Source of the DNA: Woronichinia sp035285405
Lineage (GTDB): Bacteria; Cyanobacteriota; Cyanobacteriia; Cyanobacteriales; Microcystaceae
Reading direction: 5' to 3'
Length of the DNA stretch: 11,778 nt
Assembly: GCA_035285405.1 (NCBI GenBank)
Contig: JAYKJI010000378.1
Span: 1-11,778 of the forward strand
Made by a program: the position numbers and the translations under genes. Within the stretch, counting starts at the first letter, position 1; the number at the start of each line of letters is the position of its first letter. Below the pieces are notes generated by a model, which was given only the letters and a program-made list of their open reading frames with translations, ran no database searches and was not told the DNA's origin. Shown here piece after piece: positions 1 to 6,429 of this stretch.

Positions 1-353
1 ATAATGAGAGTATCAATTCTGCCTTTTAAGATTTCGTGAGTATCTTGAATTTCGATTTGAACGGGAGCTTCGGCAGTGATGAAAAAGGGTTCATCATAAA
101 ATCCAGCAAGTTCTAGCAGGGGAAAGACTAAAAGCAGTTTAACGGTTTCTTCGGATAATTCTGCTCGGTCCCGATGTCTTCGATAACGTTGGTAGTATTT
201 ATCTAGAATTTGTTTTTCGAGAGTAGTAAGTTCAGGTAGATTTTCTCTCCATTCGGGAAAAAATTGATCGTTATTGGCTTGAACTAGGGGAAATTTTTGA
301 GTGAGTTGTTCAAGGCTTATAATCCGTTTTGAAATACTGGTAATAGTTGCCAT
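1..353 (-). CDS. PD-(D/E)XK nuclease-like protein, cyanobacterial 'restriction endonuclease subunit R' type (3' end outside window)
   Basis: Reading leftwards from the ATG at 351-353, 117 codons stay open to the window edge, so the C-terminus is missing. The visible protein starts MATITSISKRIISLEQLTQ. Near its cut end it has a hydrophobic stretch (LLLVFPLLELAGFY) followed by EILKGRIDTLI. From memory, small cyanobacterial proteins annotated as type I restriction R-subunit-like nucleases have this order, with the Asp of GRIDxL as the first catalytic acid and an IESK-type motif shortly after. That second motif would lie outside the window, so nuclease activity cannot be judged. No hsdM or hsdS gene is visible nearby, and these stand-alone proteins are not classical R subunits. 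The first 128 bp recur as a broken copy at 1046-1173. Family assignment is from recalled resemblance and is moderately sure; the frame itself is secure. Confidence 0.7.
   Translation of the reverse strand, partial: MATITSISKRIISLEQLTQKFPLVQANNDQFFPEWRENLPELTTLEKQILDKYYQRYRRHRDRAELSEETVKLLLVFPLLELAGFYDEPFFITAEAPVQIEIQDTHEILKGRIDTLI
226..353 (-). repeat. 128-bp direct repeat, copy A (start of the nuclease-like gene)
   Basis: This segment aligns without gaps to 1046-1173. By eye I count 14 mismatches in 128 bp, about 89% identity. Both copies begin at the ATG and run in the same direction, with the YefM/YoeB pair between them. Confidence 0.85.
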
Positions 354-364
354 GATTGTTGATA

Positions 365-392
365 CTAATAATAAATAGTATTCTGTTTTCAA
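365..392 (-). promoter_or_regulatory. Possible sigma70-type promoter of the nuclease-like gene
   Basis: On the minus strand TTGAAA (387-392) and TATTAG (365-370) are separated by 16 bp, just upstream of the ATG at 353. The leader would be very short. The surrounding DNA is AT-rich, so chance matches are likely. Confidence 0.25.
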
Positions 393-441
393 GTTTTAAA
401 GGTTGATCGCCGTTTAAGTTAGCCGACAAAAAGCGATCAAT

Positions 442-473
442 GATCACTCCAGAAATAGATCACTCCAGAAATA
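442..473. repeat. Perfect 16-bp tandem duplication
   Basis: The 16-mer GATCACTCCAGAAATA occurs twice head to tail at 442-457 and 458-473, about 20 bp beyond the toxin stop codon. It lies in the 141-bp gap between the toxin gene and the nuclease-like gene, which otherwise shows no gene. Confidence 0.9.
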
Positions 474-494
474 TTTTTAAGAATTTGAAGAACT

Positions 495-755
495 TCATAA
501 AATATAATGGAATCTACAGGCGATAATTGTAATTTCCTCGAATGCAACACTATAAATTAATCGGTGTTCGGAGGTAATTCGTCTTGACCAATAACCTGAT
601 AAATTCGCTTTTAATAATTCGGGTTTACCAATTCCTTCTGTAGGATTTATAAATATATCCTTGATCAAAAGATTGACTCGCTTCAATAATTTTTTATCGT
701 TATCCTGTAACCAAAGATAATCTTCCCAAGCGGCTTCTGTAAAGGTAATTTTCAT
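495..755 (-). CDS. yoeB: YoeB-family toxin (mRNA interferase)
   Basis: An 86-residue protein, close to the 84 residues of E. coli YoeB, with which it is collinear. YoeB is a RelE-fold endoribonuclease that cleaves mRNA at the ribosome and is neutralised by YefM. The family's key residues fall at the same numbers here: Glu46 in KPELLK, Arg65 in SEHRLIY, and His83-Tyr84 in RFHYIL. The hallmark NLSGYWSRRIT is also present, so the toxin looks intact. Its ATG (753-755) overlaps the antitoxin TGA (752-754) in an ATGA junction, the usual translational coupling with the antitoxin first. Expression is expected to be held down by the antitoxin or the complex binding the promoter; that is family knowledge, and no operator was recognised here. 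Confidence 0.95.
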   Translation of the reverse strand: MKITFTEAAWEDYLWLQDNDKKLLKRVNLLIKDIFINPTEGIGKPELLKANLSGYWSRRITSEHRLIYSVAFEEITIIACRFHYIL

Positions 756-1006
756 GGTTCAATGAGTTCCTTCACAACGGTTTTGCCCGTGTTAGCTTGT
801 TCAATAGATTTGCGTAAATGTTCGGCATTCGCAGGATTTGACAACAGATAGAGGGTTTCTTGCCAAGCGTTAAATTCGTCTAGGGACATTAAAACAGCTT
901 GTTTGCCTTGTTCATTACAGACAATGGTGGGTTCTGCATTGAGATTTACTCGATCAATCAGTTCATCGAGTCTTTGTTTTGCTTGATTACTGGTAATGGC
1001 TTCCAT
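752..1006 (-). CDS. yefM: YefM/Phd-family antitoxin
   Basis: Starting at the ATG at 1004-1006, this gives 84 residues beginning MEAITSNQAKQRLDELIDRV. That is the usual Phd/YefM N-terminus, the DNA-binding half of the family. It is followed by PTIVCNEQGKQAVLMSLDEF, the family's central strand-helix, and a C-terminal tail that in YefM wraps the toxin. The frame is open upstream to an ATG at 1072, which would add 22 residues (MNRKSARTYKY...). I reject that start: those codons partly read across the decayed nuclease-gene fragment and match nothing in the family. No clear Shine-Dalgarno precedes either start. The gene is coupled to the YoeB toxin by a 4-bp overlap. The promoter must lie in or beyond the 1046-1173 fragment. 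Confidence 0.93.
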   Translation of the reverse strand: MEAITSNQAKQRLDELIDRVNLNAEPTIVCNEQGKQAVLMSLDEFNAWQETLYLLSNPANAEHLRKSIEQANTGKTVVKELIEP

Positions 1007-1045
1007 AGTTTTTTGTTCAGTTTTAGATTTTAGGGAAAGGTATTT

Positions 1046-1173
1046 GTAAGTTCGCGCAGATTTTCTGTTCATTCGGGAAAAAATTGATCATTGTTGGCTT
1101 GAACGAAGGGGAATTTTTGAGTAAGTTGTTCAAGGTTTATAATTCGTTTTGAAATACTGGTAATAGTTGACAT
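1046..1173 (-). pseudogene. Broken 5' fragment of a second nuclease-like gene (repeat copy B)
   Basis: From an ATG at 1171-1173 the minus strand reads MSTITSISKRIINLEQLTQ, almost identical to the start of the gene at 1-353. Codon 35, TGG (Trp) in the intact copy, is TGA here (1069-1071). Homology continues without gaps for about 24 bp past this stop and ends abruptly at 1046, with no trace of the rest of the gene. It is therefore an N-terminal remnant, not a functional gene. It abuts the antitoxin gene and probably supplies part of its upstream region. The simplest history is duplication of the gene, or arrival of a related copy, followed by loss of most of one copy where the toxin-antitoxin pair now sits; that order is inference. 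Confidence 0.85.
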
Positions 1174-1207
1174 CACTAGACATTAATCATTATTAAACTC
1201 AAAAAAA

Positions 1208-2089
1208 TCATAAAGAAAGAATATCTCCAATCAAAAGATACGTATATATGATATAACGCTCAGCTTCTTGTTTAGATTTAATTGTTGTATGAGCAGCTTT
1301 ATTTGTTGCTTTATAAACTGAATCAATTCGATCACCAATATAATCTAAGTGTGTTCCAATAATCTTTTCATATGTATCACTTTGCTTACGCCCTTCAATA
1401 TAAAGTGTGAGACGATTGATATAGTTGTCTTGACCGATTTTGATCTCTTTTTCATTAGATTTAATAGTCTGTCCTTTTTGGGGAGGATAAAGTTCGTCTG
1501 CAAGTGCTTGAAGAATTTTGCGACAAGCAGTAACCGCGTGAGACCAATTTTCTGGATTCTCTGAATTAATATTGTCATAAACTGATTGGAACTTTTCTTT
1601 TTGATTCGGGAATCTCTGAGATATTTTTCCATCTACTATACTTTTTGTCCTATCAAAAATGCCTTGAGATACGTCACTAAAGCTCAATTTATAGAATGCT
1701 TCAAGAGTATACTTATAAACTTCACTTTTAATCTTACTTATTTCAGCCTTATTTTTTTCTAATTTTCTAATTTCTTTCTTTTTTTGAGAAAGATTACTCT
1801 CCGAGGATTGTTGGATAAGTCGATGTAAAGTATCAAAGTTTTTACTATTATCTTCTTCAAATAATTCATCAAGTCTTTCGCTTACGGTATCAATGTGTGC
1901 TTGAATTTCACCGCTTTTATCAGCCAATAGATTAAATCGTTCTGATTTATCATAATCACTGAGTGATATAGCAAGACGAGATGTTTTAAGACAAATTAAG
2001 GTTAAGTTAGAAGAAAGTTCATTACTCTCAATATCTTTAATAATATTTTCTGCAAGTGATTTTGGATCATTTAAGGAGGATTTATTCAT
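1208..2089 (-). CDS. AbiTii / HEPN-like protein, possible abortive-infection factor
   Basis: A 293-residue protein from the ATG at 2087-2089. An in-frame TTG at 2116 would add nine residues; neither start has a clear ribosome site. Residues about 5-60 (SLAENIIKDIE, then LKTSRLAISL) resemble the small N-terminal helical domain called AbiTii. Residues about 62-125 are charged, Lys/Glu-rich and probably coiled coil. The C-terminal part (about 178-293) has WSHAVTACRKILQALADELY, then NRLTLYIE and ATNKAAH, then YIIYTYLLIGDIL. That layout is typical of HEPN-like four-helix domains in defence proteins. The canonical HEPN RNase motif Rx4-6H is not clean: His267 is preceded by Asn-Lys-Ala-Ala rather than by a well-placed Arg. 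The gene is AT-rich and sits beside a toxin-antitoxin pair and a nuclease-like gene. The name rests on remembered resemblance; the reading frame is firm. Confidence 0.5.
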   Translation of the reverse strand: MNKSSLNDPKSLAENIIKDIESNELSSNLTLICLKTSRLAISLSDYDKSERFNLLADKSGEIQAHIDTVSERLDELFEEDNSKNFDTLHRLIQQSSESNLSQKKKEIRKLEKNKAEISKIKSEVYKYTLEAFYKLSFSDVSQGIFDRTKSIVDGKISQRFPNQKEKFQSVYDNINSENPENWSHAVTACRKILQALADELYPPQKGQTIKSNEKEIKIGQDNYINRLTLYIEGRKQSDTYEKIIGTHLDYIGDRIDSVYKATNKAAHTTIKSKQEAERYIIYTYLLIGDILSL

Positions 2090-2248
2090 AATGAAGTTTA
2101 GATCATCAATATTCAATAATTACTCAAATTTATAGGAACAGATTTCTAAGAAAATTGACCGTGAAATTGGTTTGATTTCATCAAGAATTAAAGCTTCGTC
2201 ATAAATTGATATAGCAGCTTTCTCTAGTATGGATTCTCGACAAATTTA

Positions 2249-2710
2249 TCATGAATTAGATATTGGCACAGCTAAAACGTCATCAAGTAGTTGTTCAAGT
2301 GTATAAGGACAATTTACCGGAAAATCAACCTTAAAACGAGTCTTAATCCTGACATAAACAAGAGCGTCCCCATAAATTGAGAATAACTCCTGAGATAAAT
2401 AATTGCGTAAATTGGTTGTTAATCGTCTTCTCAATTGAGTGCGAAAACTAACAATTTCTGCTTGCCAATGTCCAATATTATTTTCTCTTTCCATTTCCCA
2501 AAATTCCAATAACAATAGATGGCGAATCAGTTGCTCTAGTAAACTCGAAACAGCGTTTTTCTTTTCACTGCCCAAATCCTCTAACTCCTCAATCAAATTT
2601 TCTAGATCCAGATGATCAAATTGACGACCCTTCAGCAGCCCAACAGTTTCTTCCAACCATTGAACATCATCAATTTCATAAAGTTGTTTAAGCGCAGTAG
2701 TTACAGCCAT
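2249..2710 (-). CDS. DUF29 domain-containing protein
   Basis: A 153-residue protein from the ATG at 2708-2710. It shows the pattern I associate with DUF29, a family greatly expanded in cyanobacteria: an N-terminal LYEIDDVQWLEETVGLL, then DLENLIEELEDLG, then HLLLLEFW. After these come a central Arg-rich helix (TQLRRRLTTNLRNYL) and a C-terminal CPYTLEQLLDD. Family members are all-helical and have no established biochemical role that I know of. There is no signal peptide or membrane segment. It lies 26 bp downstream of der on the same strand and could be read from the same transcript, but DUF29 genes are scattered widely, so functional linkage to der is not implied. Confidence 0.88.
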   Translation of the reverse strand: MAVTTALKQLYEIDDVQWLEETVGLLKGRQFDHLDLENLIEELEDLGSEKKNAVSSLLEQLIRHLLLLEFWEMERENNIGHWQAEIVSFRTQLRRRLTTNLRNYLSQELFSIYGDALVYVRIKTRFKVDFPVNCPYTLEQLLDDVLAVPISNS

Positions 2711-2736
2711 CTTTGTTAAACCTTACTAGATAGTCT

Positions 2737-4095
2737 TTAAACCTTAGTGGCACGATTGGAACTGGCTTCCATTTCCCGAACCTTTTTACCTCGCCAAAAG
2801 AGCCGAATTGGTGTCCCGCTAAAACCTAACTGTTTACGGAATTGACCTTCGATATAACGTCGATAATTCTCATTAAAACGACTAGGATCATTCACAAAAA
2901 GAGCGATCGCCGGTGGACGAGTGGAGACTTGAGTACCGTAGTAAATTTTTCCCTGTTTTCCCTGACGAGTCGTTGGGGGGGAATGCCAACTGACTGCCTC
3001 TTCTAAGACATCATTAATCACCGAGGTTGTCACTCGACGACGGTGTTCTACGGCAGCCCGATCCACTGCTTCTAAGATATTTTGTACCCGTTGTCCCGTT
3101 GCTGCACTCGTGAAAATCATTTCTGCCCATTCCATAAAATAAAGACGAGCCAGAATATTTTGTTGATAATCGTAAATGGTAAAACTATCCTTTTCCACCG
3201 CATCCCATTTATTGATCACCAAAATAACCGCCCGACCTTCTTCCATGATCCGACCCGCTAATTTCAAATCCTGATCCGTTACCCCATCTAAAACATCAAT
3301 GACAAAGAGGATCACATCGGCTCGACGAATCGCTTTAAAGGCACGATTAATGCTAAAAAACTCGGCTCCATAATCTACATTTTTCTTGCGACGAATGCCG
3401 GCTGTATCAATTAAGCGATAAACTTGACCATTGCGCTCCACAATCATATCGATCGCATCCCTGGTGGTTCCTGCCACAGGACTAACAATGGCCCGATTTT
3501 CCCCCGTAATCGCATTGAGTAAACTGGATTTACCCACATTAGGACGGCCAATAATCGCAACCTTTATTTCATCGGGTTCCGCATCCAGATCAATAATTGG
3601 TAAATGCGGCGTTAAAGCATCCAATAATTCACCTGTCCCACTCCCATGAATAGCAGAGATGGGGAACGGTTCACCCAATCCCAATGACCAAAATTGAGCT
3701 GCTTGAATAGCACCTTGATCAGGAGATTCACATTTATTAACCGCCAGAAAAACAGGGACTTTTTGTAGCCGTAGCCAGCGAGCAATTTCTTCATCACTGG
3801 GCATGGGCCCCGTTTGACCATCAACGACAAAGATCGCCACCTTGGCTTCTGCCAGGGCCAACATTGCCTGTTCCCGAATTTGGGGCAAAAATTCCGTATC
3901 ATCATCAAAAACTAATCCCCCTGTATCCACCACTTGAAACTCTCGATCCTGCCAAAAACCGGGCCGATAGGTGCGATCGCGGGTAATACCCGGTTCATCA
4001 TGCACGATCGCCTGTTGATTACCAGCAAGACGGTTAACAAGGGTCGATTTACCGACATTGGGTCGGCCAATAACAGCAATAATAGGCAGGGGCAT
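2737..4095 (-). CDS. der: Ribosome biogenesis GTPase Der (EngA)
   Basis: A 452-residue protein of normal length for Der, an essential GTPase with two tandem G domains that assists assembly of the 50S ribosomal subunit. G domain 1 has the P-loop GRPNVGKS at 10-17, DTGG at 57-60 and NKCE at 120-123. G domain 2 repeats the P-loop at 183-190, with DTAG at 230-233 and NKWD at 295-298. Residues about 355-452 form the KH-like C-terminal domain and include PPAIALFVND and GTPIRLFWRGKK. All GTP-binding motifs are intact. The ATG at 4093-4095 sits right before MPLPIIAVIGRPNVGKS, as in homologues. It is divergent from the protease gene across a 153-bp gap and carries two HIP1 sites, consistent with core chromosome. 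Confidence 0.98.
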   Translation of the reverse strand: MPLPIIAVIGRPNVGKSTLVNRLAGNQQAIVHDEPGITRDRTYRPGFWQDREFQVVDTGGLVFDDDTEFLPQIREQAMLALAEAKVAIFVVDGQTGPMPSDEEIARWLRLQKVPVFLAVNKCESPDQGAIQAAQFWSLGLGEPFPISAIHGSGTGELLDALTPHLPIIDLDAEPDEIKVAIIGRPNVGKSSLLNAITGENRAIVSPVAGTTRDAIDMIVERNGQVYRLIDTAGIRRKKNVDYGAEFFSINRAFKAIRRADVILFVIDVLDGVTDQDLKLAGRIMEEGRAVILVINKWDAVEKDSFTIYDYQQNILARLYFMEWAEMIFTSAATGQRVQNILEAVDRAAVEHRRRVTTSVINDVLEEAVSWHSPPTTRQGKQGKIYYGTQVSTRPPAIALFVNDPSRFNENYRRYIEGQFRKQLGFSGTPIRLFWRGKKVREMEASSNRATKV

Positions 4096-4124
4096 AGGTC
4101 AGCAGGGACGGAGGGCAGATTCCC

Positions 4125-4130
4125 ATTGTA
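4125..4130 (-). promoter_or_regulatory. Possible -10 box for der
   Basis: The minus strand reads TACAAT here, about 30 bp upstream of the der ATG, in the gap between der and the divergent protease gene. No good -35 hexamer stands at the right distance. Confidence 0.22.
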
Positions 4131-4180
4131 GTCTTTATTCGTAAAGCCTAGGTAGGCAAAGGAAAACAAATGGCTCTGTT

Positions 4181-4208
4181 AGGATAGAAGGAATTAAATC
4201 TCTATCCT
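4181..4208. promoter_or_regulatory. Inverted repeat between der and the protease gene (candidate operator)
   Basis: AGGATAGA (4181-4188) and TCTATCCT (4201-4208) are perfect reverse complements separated by 12 bp. The centre lies about 54 bp before the protease ATG and about 100 bp before der. The spacing suits a dimeric regulator bound to successive turns of one DNA face. A weak hairpin is the alternative. No regulator is identified. Confidence 0.4.
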
Positions 4209-4248
4209 GATCACGTCTAATTAATTGAGTACAATTCTGTTTCGGACA

Positions 4249-5442
4249 ATGATAAATCGTCTTTCCTTGCACCGTTTAGCCCATTCTTTACTCCTTTTGC
4301 TGCTCGGAACAGTAACAACCTTCATACTACTACCGAGTCTAGGCAGCTTGGCGGATGAACTAAGCCAGACGGCGATCACCCCCGTACCATCATTAATTGC
4401 CAAAGTCCCACTCAGTGGCGAAAGTTTTGTGGCGGCGGCTGTGGCCCGCACTGGCGATGCAGTGGTTCGTATTGATACTGAAACGGTTGTGACTCGACGG
4501 GTTGATCCCTTATTTGATGATCCTTTCTTCCGTGACTTTTTTGGTGGTTCCTTTGCGCCTCCTTCAGAATTAGAACGCAAGATTGTGGGTCAAGGCTCCG
4601 GTTTTATTATTGACCCCAGTGGTGTGATCCTCACTAATGCCCATGTGGTGGACAATGCTAACAAAGTGACCGTCACCCTCAAGGATGGTCGTATTTTTAA
4701 AGGTGAGGTGAAAGGAGTGGATGAGATCACCGATCTAGCTGTCGTTAAAATTAATGCTCAAGGTGCAGACTTACCGATCGCTCCTCTAGGGGATTCTAGT
4801 ACTGTACGAGTGGGGGATTGGGCGATCGCAGTGGGAAATCCGGTCGGTTTAGATAACACTGTCACCCTTGGTATTATTAGCACCCTGGGGCGATCGGCCG
4901 CTAAAGCCGGTATTCCCGATAAGCGCGTGGAATTTATTCAAACCGATGCGGCTATTAATCCGGGCAACTCTGGGGGCCCCCTATTAAATGCCCAGGGTGA
5001 AGTGATTGGCATTAATACTGCTATTCGGGCTGATGCGATGGGAATTGGGTTTGCGATTCCGATCAATCAAGCCAAGTCCTTGCAAACGTTACTGGCTTCA
5101 GGGAAAAAGGTTCCCCATCCCTACATTGGCGTACAAATGGTCAATCTTACGCCCGACCTAGCCCGACAGAATAACCGTGATCCCAATTCTCTCTTCATGA
5201 TTGCCGAAGTGGAAGGTATTCTAGTGGTTCGAGTCATGCCCGATTCTCCGGCGGAAAGGGCTGGTATTCGTCGCGGCGATGTCATTGTGGCGGTTAATAA
5301 TCAACCCATTCAAGATGGTTCCAAGCTTCAAGCCCTGGTAGATCGTGCTGGTCTCAATCAGGTACTCAAACTTAAAATTCAACGCAGCGATCGCTCTCTG
5401 GAACTCACTGTACAAACAGCCCAAATGTCCAATGCGTCTTAA
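4249..5442 (+). CDS. HhoA/HhoB/HtrA (Deg) family trypsin-like serine endoprotease
   Basis: With the ATG at 4249 the protein has 397 residues; an upstream in-frame TTG at 4225 adds only eight unlikely residues. The N-terminus has basic residues and then a hydrophobic segment (about 10-35, SLLLLLLGTVTTFILLP), a signal or anchor directing it to the periplasm or thylakoid lumen. The catalytic triad is intact: His132 in LTNAHVVD, Asp162 in ITDLAVVKI and Ser241 in NPGNSGGPLLN. A single PDZ domain follows (about 292-387, with SPAERAGIRRGDVIVAVNNQ). Such proteases degrade or refold damaged envelope proteins. Cyanobacteria usually carry three paralogues (HhoA, HhoB, HtrA), and the sequence alone does not let me choose among them. 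Two HIP1 sites lie in the gene. It stands alone on the plus strand, convergent with the SLH lipoprotein gene. Confidence 0.95.
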   Translation: MINRLSLHRLAHSLLLLLLGTVTTFILLPSLGSLADELSQTAITPVPSLIAKVPLSGESFVAAAVARTGDAVVRIDTETVVTRRVDPLFDDPFFRDFFGGSFAPPSELERKIVGQGSGFIIDPSGVILTNAHVVDNANKVTVTLKDGRIFKGEVKGVDEITDLAVVKINAQGADLPIAPLGDSSTVRVGDWAIAVGNPVGLDNTVTLGIISTLGRSAAKAGIPDKRVEFIQTDAAINPGNSGGPLLNAQGEVIGINTAIRADAMGIGFAIPINQAKSLQTLLASGKKVPHPYIGVQMVNLTPDLARQNNRDPNSLFMIAEVEGILVVRVMPDSPAERAGIRRGDVIVAVNNQPIQDGSKLQALVDRAGLNQVLKLKIQRSDRSLELTVQTAQMSNAS

Positions 5443-5475
5443 TGTTCGGCTCTTTTAGAGATTAGGTCTTATCTT

Positions 5476-6429
5476 TTAGGGACTAGTGGGACTAGTAGGA
5501 CTAATCAAGGTACCTGGATTCGGGGCATTCAGCAGAGGAGAAGGTGAGGGTGTGGTCTCTGGTATAGTTCGGACTTCCTGAGCCGATAGCCCATCTCCCT
5601 GAAAACCGAAATACCACAATGTGGCCGCTGCTTCTGCCCTGGTAACAGGCTTTTTGGGTTGAAAGAGCGTTGTATAGCCAAAAACCCGCCGAATATTAGA
5701 CTGATCTCCATTTTGAAAATCGCCATAGATGCCTCGCCAAACCCTGGGATCGATTTTGGCCCCATCCTGAAAACCCCAGGTTTCCTTCAAGTTATCAATC
5801 GAAGCATTGGGAAGGGCTTTACGGGTATCGAGGGGAACCTTCCAGGCAATCAAATCTTCTCGCGTTAGGTTGGCATTGGGACGGAACACACTGGCACTGG
5901 GATCATTGCTAAGGGGCGAGGGAATTAATCCGGCTTCAGCCAAACCTTGAATCGCTGGAAAATCAGGATCTTTGCTAGACACATCGGCAAAAGCAGGGGT
6001 CGCATTTTCGCTGGCTAAACGAATTTGTTTGGCCGGGACATTGGCATAAAAGCGGTTATTGGCAGCTATCAACCAACGAGCATATTCCCGTCGTGTAATC
6101 GGACTATTGGGCTGGAAATTTTGATCATTTCGAGCGGAAAGAATCCCTAATTGGCCCAGATCTTCGATGTAGCCTCGAAAGGGTTGGGAAACCCCGGCCA
6201 GATCGCTGAATTGCAGGGGACTACCAGGGGAGGGATTGGGGGATGGGGTGACGATGGGAGAGAGGGAGGAGGGGGAGAGAGAGACGGGGGAGAGGAGAGG
6301 AGAGGGAGGAAGGGGAGAGGGGGAGGTTTCTAGAGCGGGGTTGACGGCAAAGCGGTTGGCGAGGGGACTACCACTACAGCCAGCCAGCAAACTGATACAG
6401 AGAAAAATCAGGGGATAGGGTTTAGTCAT
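5476..6429 (-). CDS. SLH-domain-containing lipoprotein
   Basis: A 317-residue protein from the ATG at 6427-6429. The start MTKPYPLIFLCISLLAGCSG is a lipoprotein signal with lipobox LAGC, so Cys18 is the predicted lipidated residue and the mature protein is membrane-anchored. Residues about 35-70 are a Pro/Ser/Leu linker (PSPLPPSPLLSPVSLSP). About three S-layer-homology-like units follow: 73-128 (GYIEDLGQLGIL, then ITRREYARWLIAANN), 146-197 (FADVSSKDPDFPAIQGLAEAG, with the motif LTREDLIAW) and 205-275 (ending VTRAEAAATLWYFG). SLH domains bind cell-wall polymers, so a role tethering envelope layers is likely; the precise function is unknown. It lacks the long beta-barrel of cyanobacterial SLH porins. 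Its first codons overlap the end of the oxidoreductase gene by 8 bp, so it is probably the last gene of the mtnA group. Confidence 0.88.
   Translation of the reverse strand: MTKPYPLIFLCISLLAGCSGSPLANRFAVNPALETSPSPLPPSPLLSPVSLSPSSLSPIVTPSPNPSPGSPLQFSDLAGVSQPFRGYIEDLGQLGILSARNDQNFQPNSPITRREYARWLIAANNRFYANVPAKQIRLASENATPAFADVSSKDPDFPAIQGLAEAGLIPSPLSNDPSASVFRPNANLTREDLIAWKVPLDTRKALPNASIDNLKETWGFQDGAKIDPRVWRGIYGDFQNGDQSNIRRVFGYTTLFQPKKPVTRAEAAATLWYFGFQGDGLSAQEVRTIPETTPSPSPLLNAPNPGTLISPTSPTSP
5479..5496. repeat. 9-bp tandem repeat at the 3' end of the lipoprotein gene
   Basis: GGGACTAGT occurs twice in succession, and the following bases form a degenerate third copy. On the minus strand it encodes the final SPTSPTSP of the lipoprotein, so the C-terminal length may vary between strains. 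Confidence 0.75.
6256..6326. repeat. 71-bp purine-only tract (one interruption) encoding the Pro/Ser linker
   Basis: The plus strand here is G/A throughout except for C at 6285, with many GGAG and GAGA units. On the coding (minus) strand it is pyrimidine-only and encodes Pro, Ser and Leu. It also contains four G-runs (6256-6258, 6264-6266, 6271-6275, 6286-6290) that could fold into a quadruplex on the non-coding strand. Confidence 0.85.

Noticed and set aside
1007..1072. A 22-residue N-terminal extension of the YefM antitoxin
   Set aside because: It reads through the nuclease-gene stub and unique spacer; the family N-terminus begins at MEAITSNQ.
2090..2248. A remnant gene between the AbiTii-like and DUF29 genes
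   Set aside because: One minus-strand frame is open for about 41 codons (ICRESILEKAAIS...) but has no start codon and no family I recognise. Apart from a possible promoter for the AbiTii-like gene I see nothing supportable.
2716..2746. Direct repeat TTAAACCTTA at the end of der
   Set aside because: Ten bases, 21 bp apart, one copy covering the der stop codon. It is too short to claim a function or an attachment site.
5443..5475. Bidirectional terminator between the protease and lipoprotein genes
   Set aside because: Only a 4-bp AT-rich stem (CTCT/AGAG at 5450-5460) without a proper U-tract is visible.
6151..6418. Gly/Glu/Arg-rich plus-strand frames opposite the lipoprotein gene
   Set aside because: They are the antisense reading of the purine tract; the minus-strand lipoprotein has a lipobox and SLH units and is clearly the real gene.
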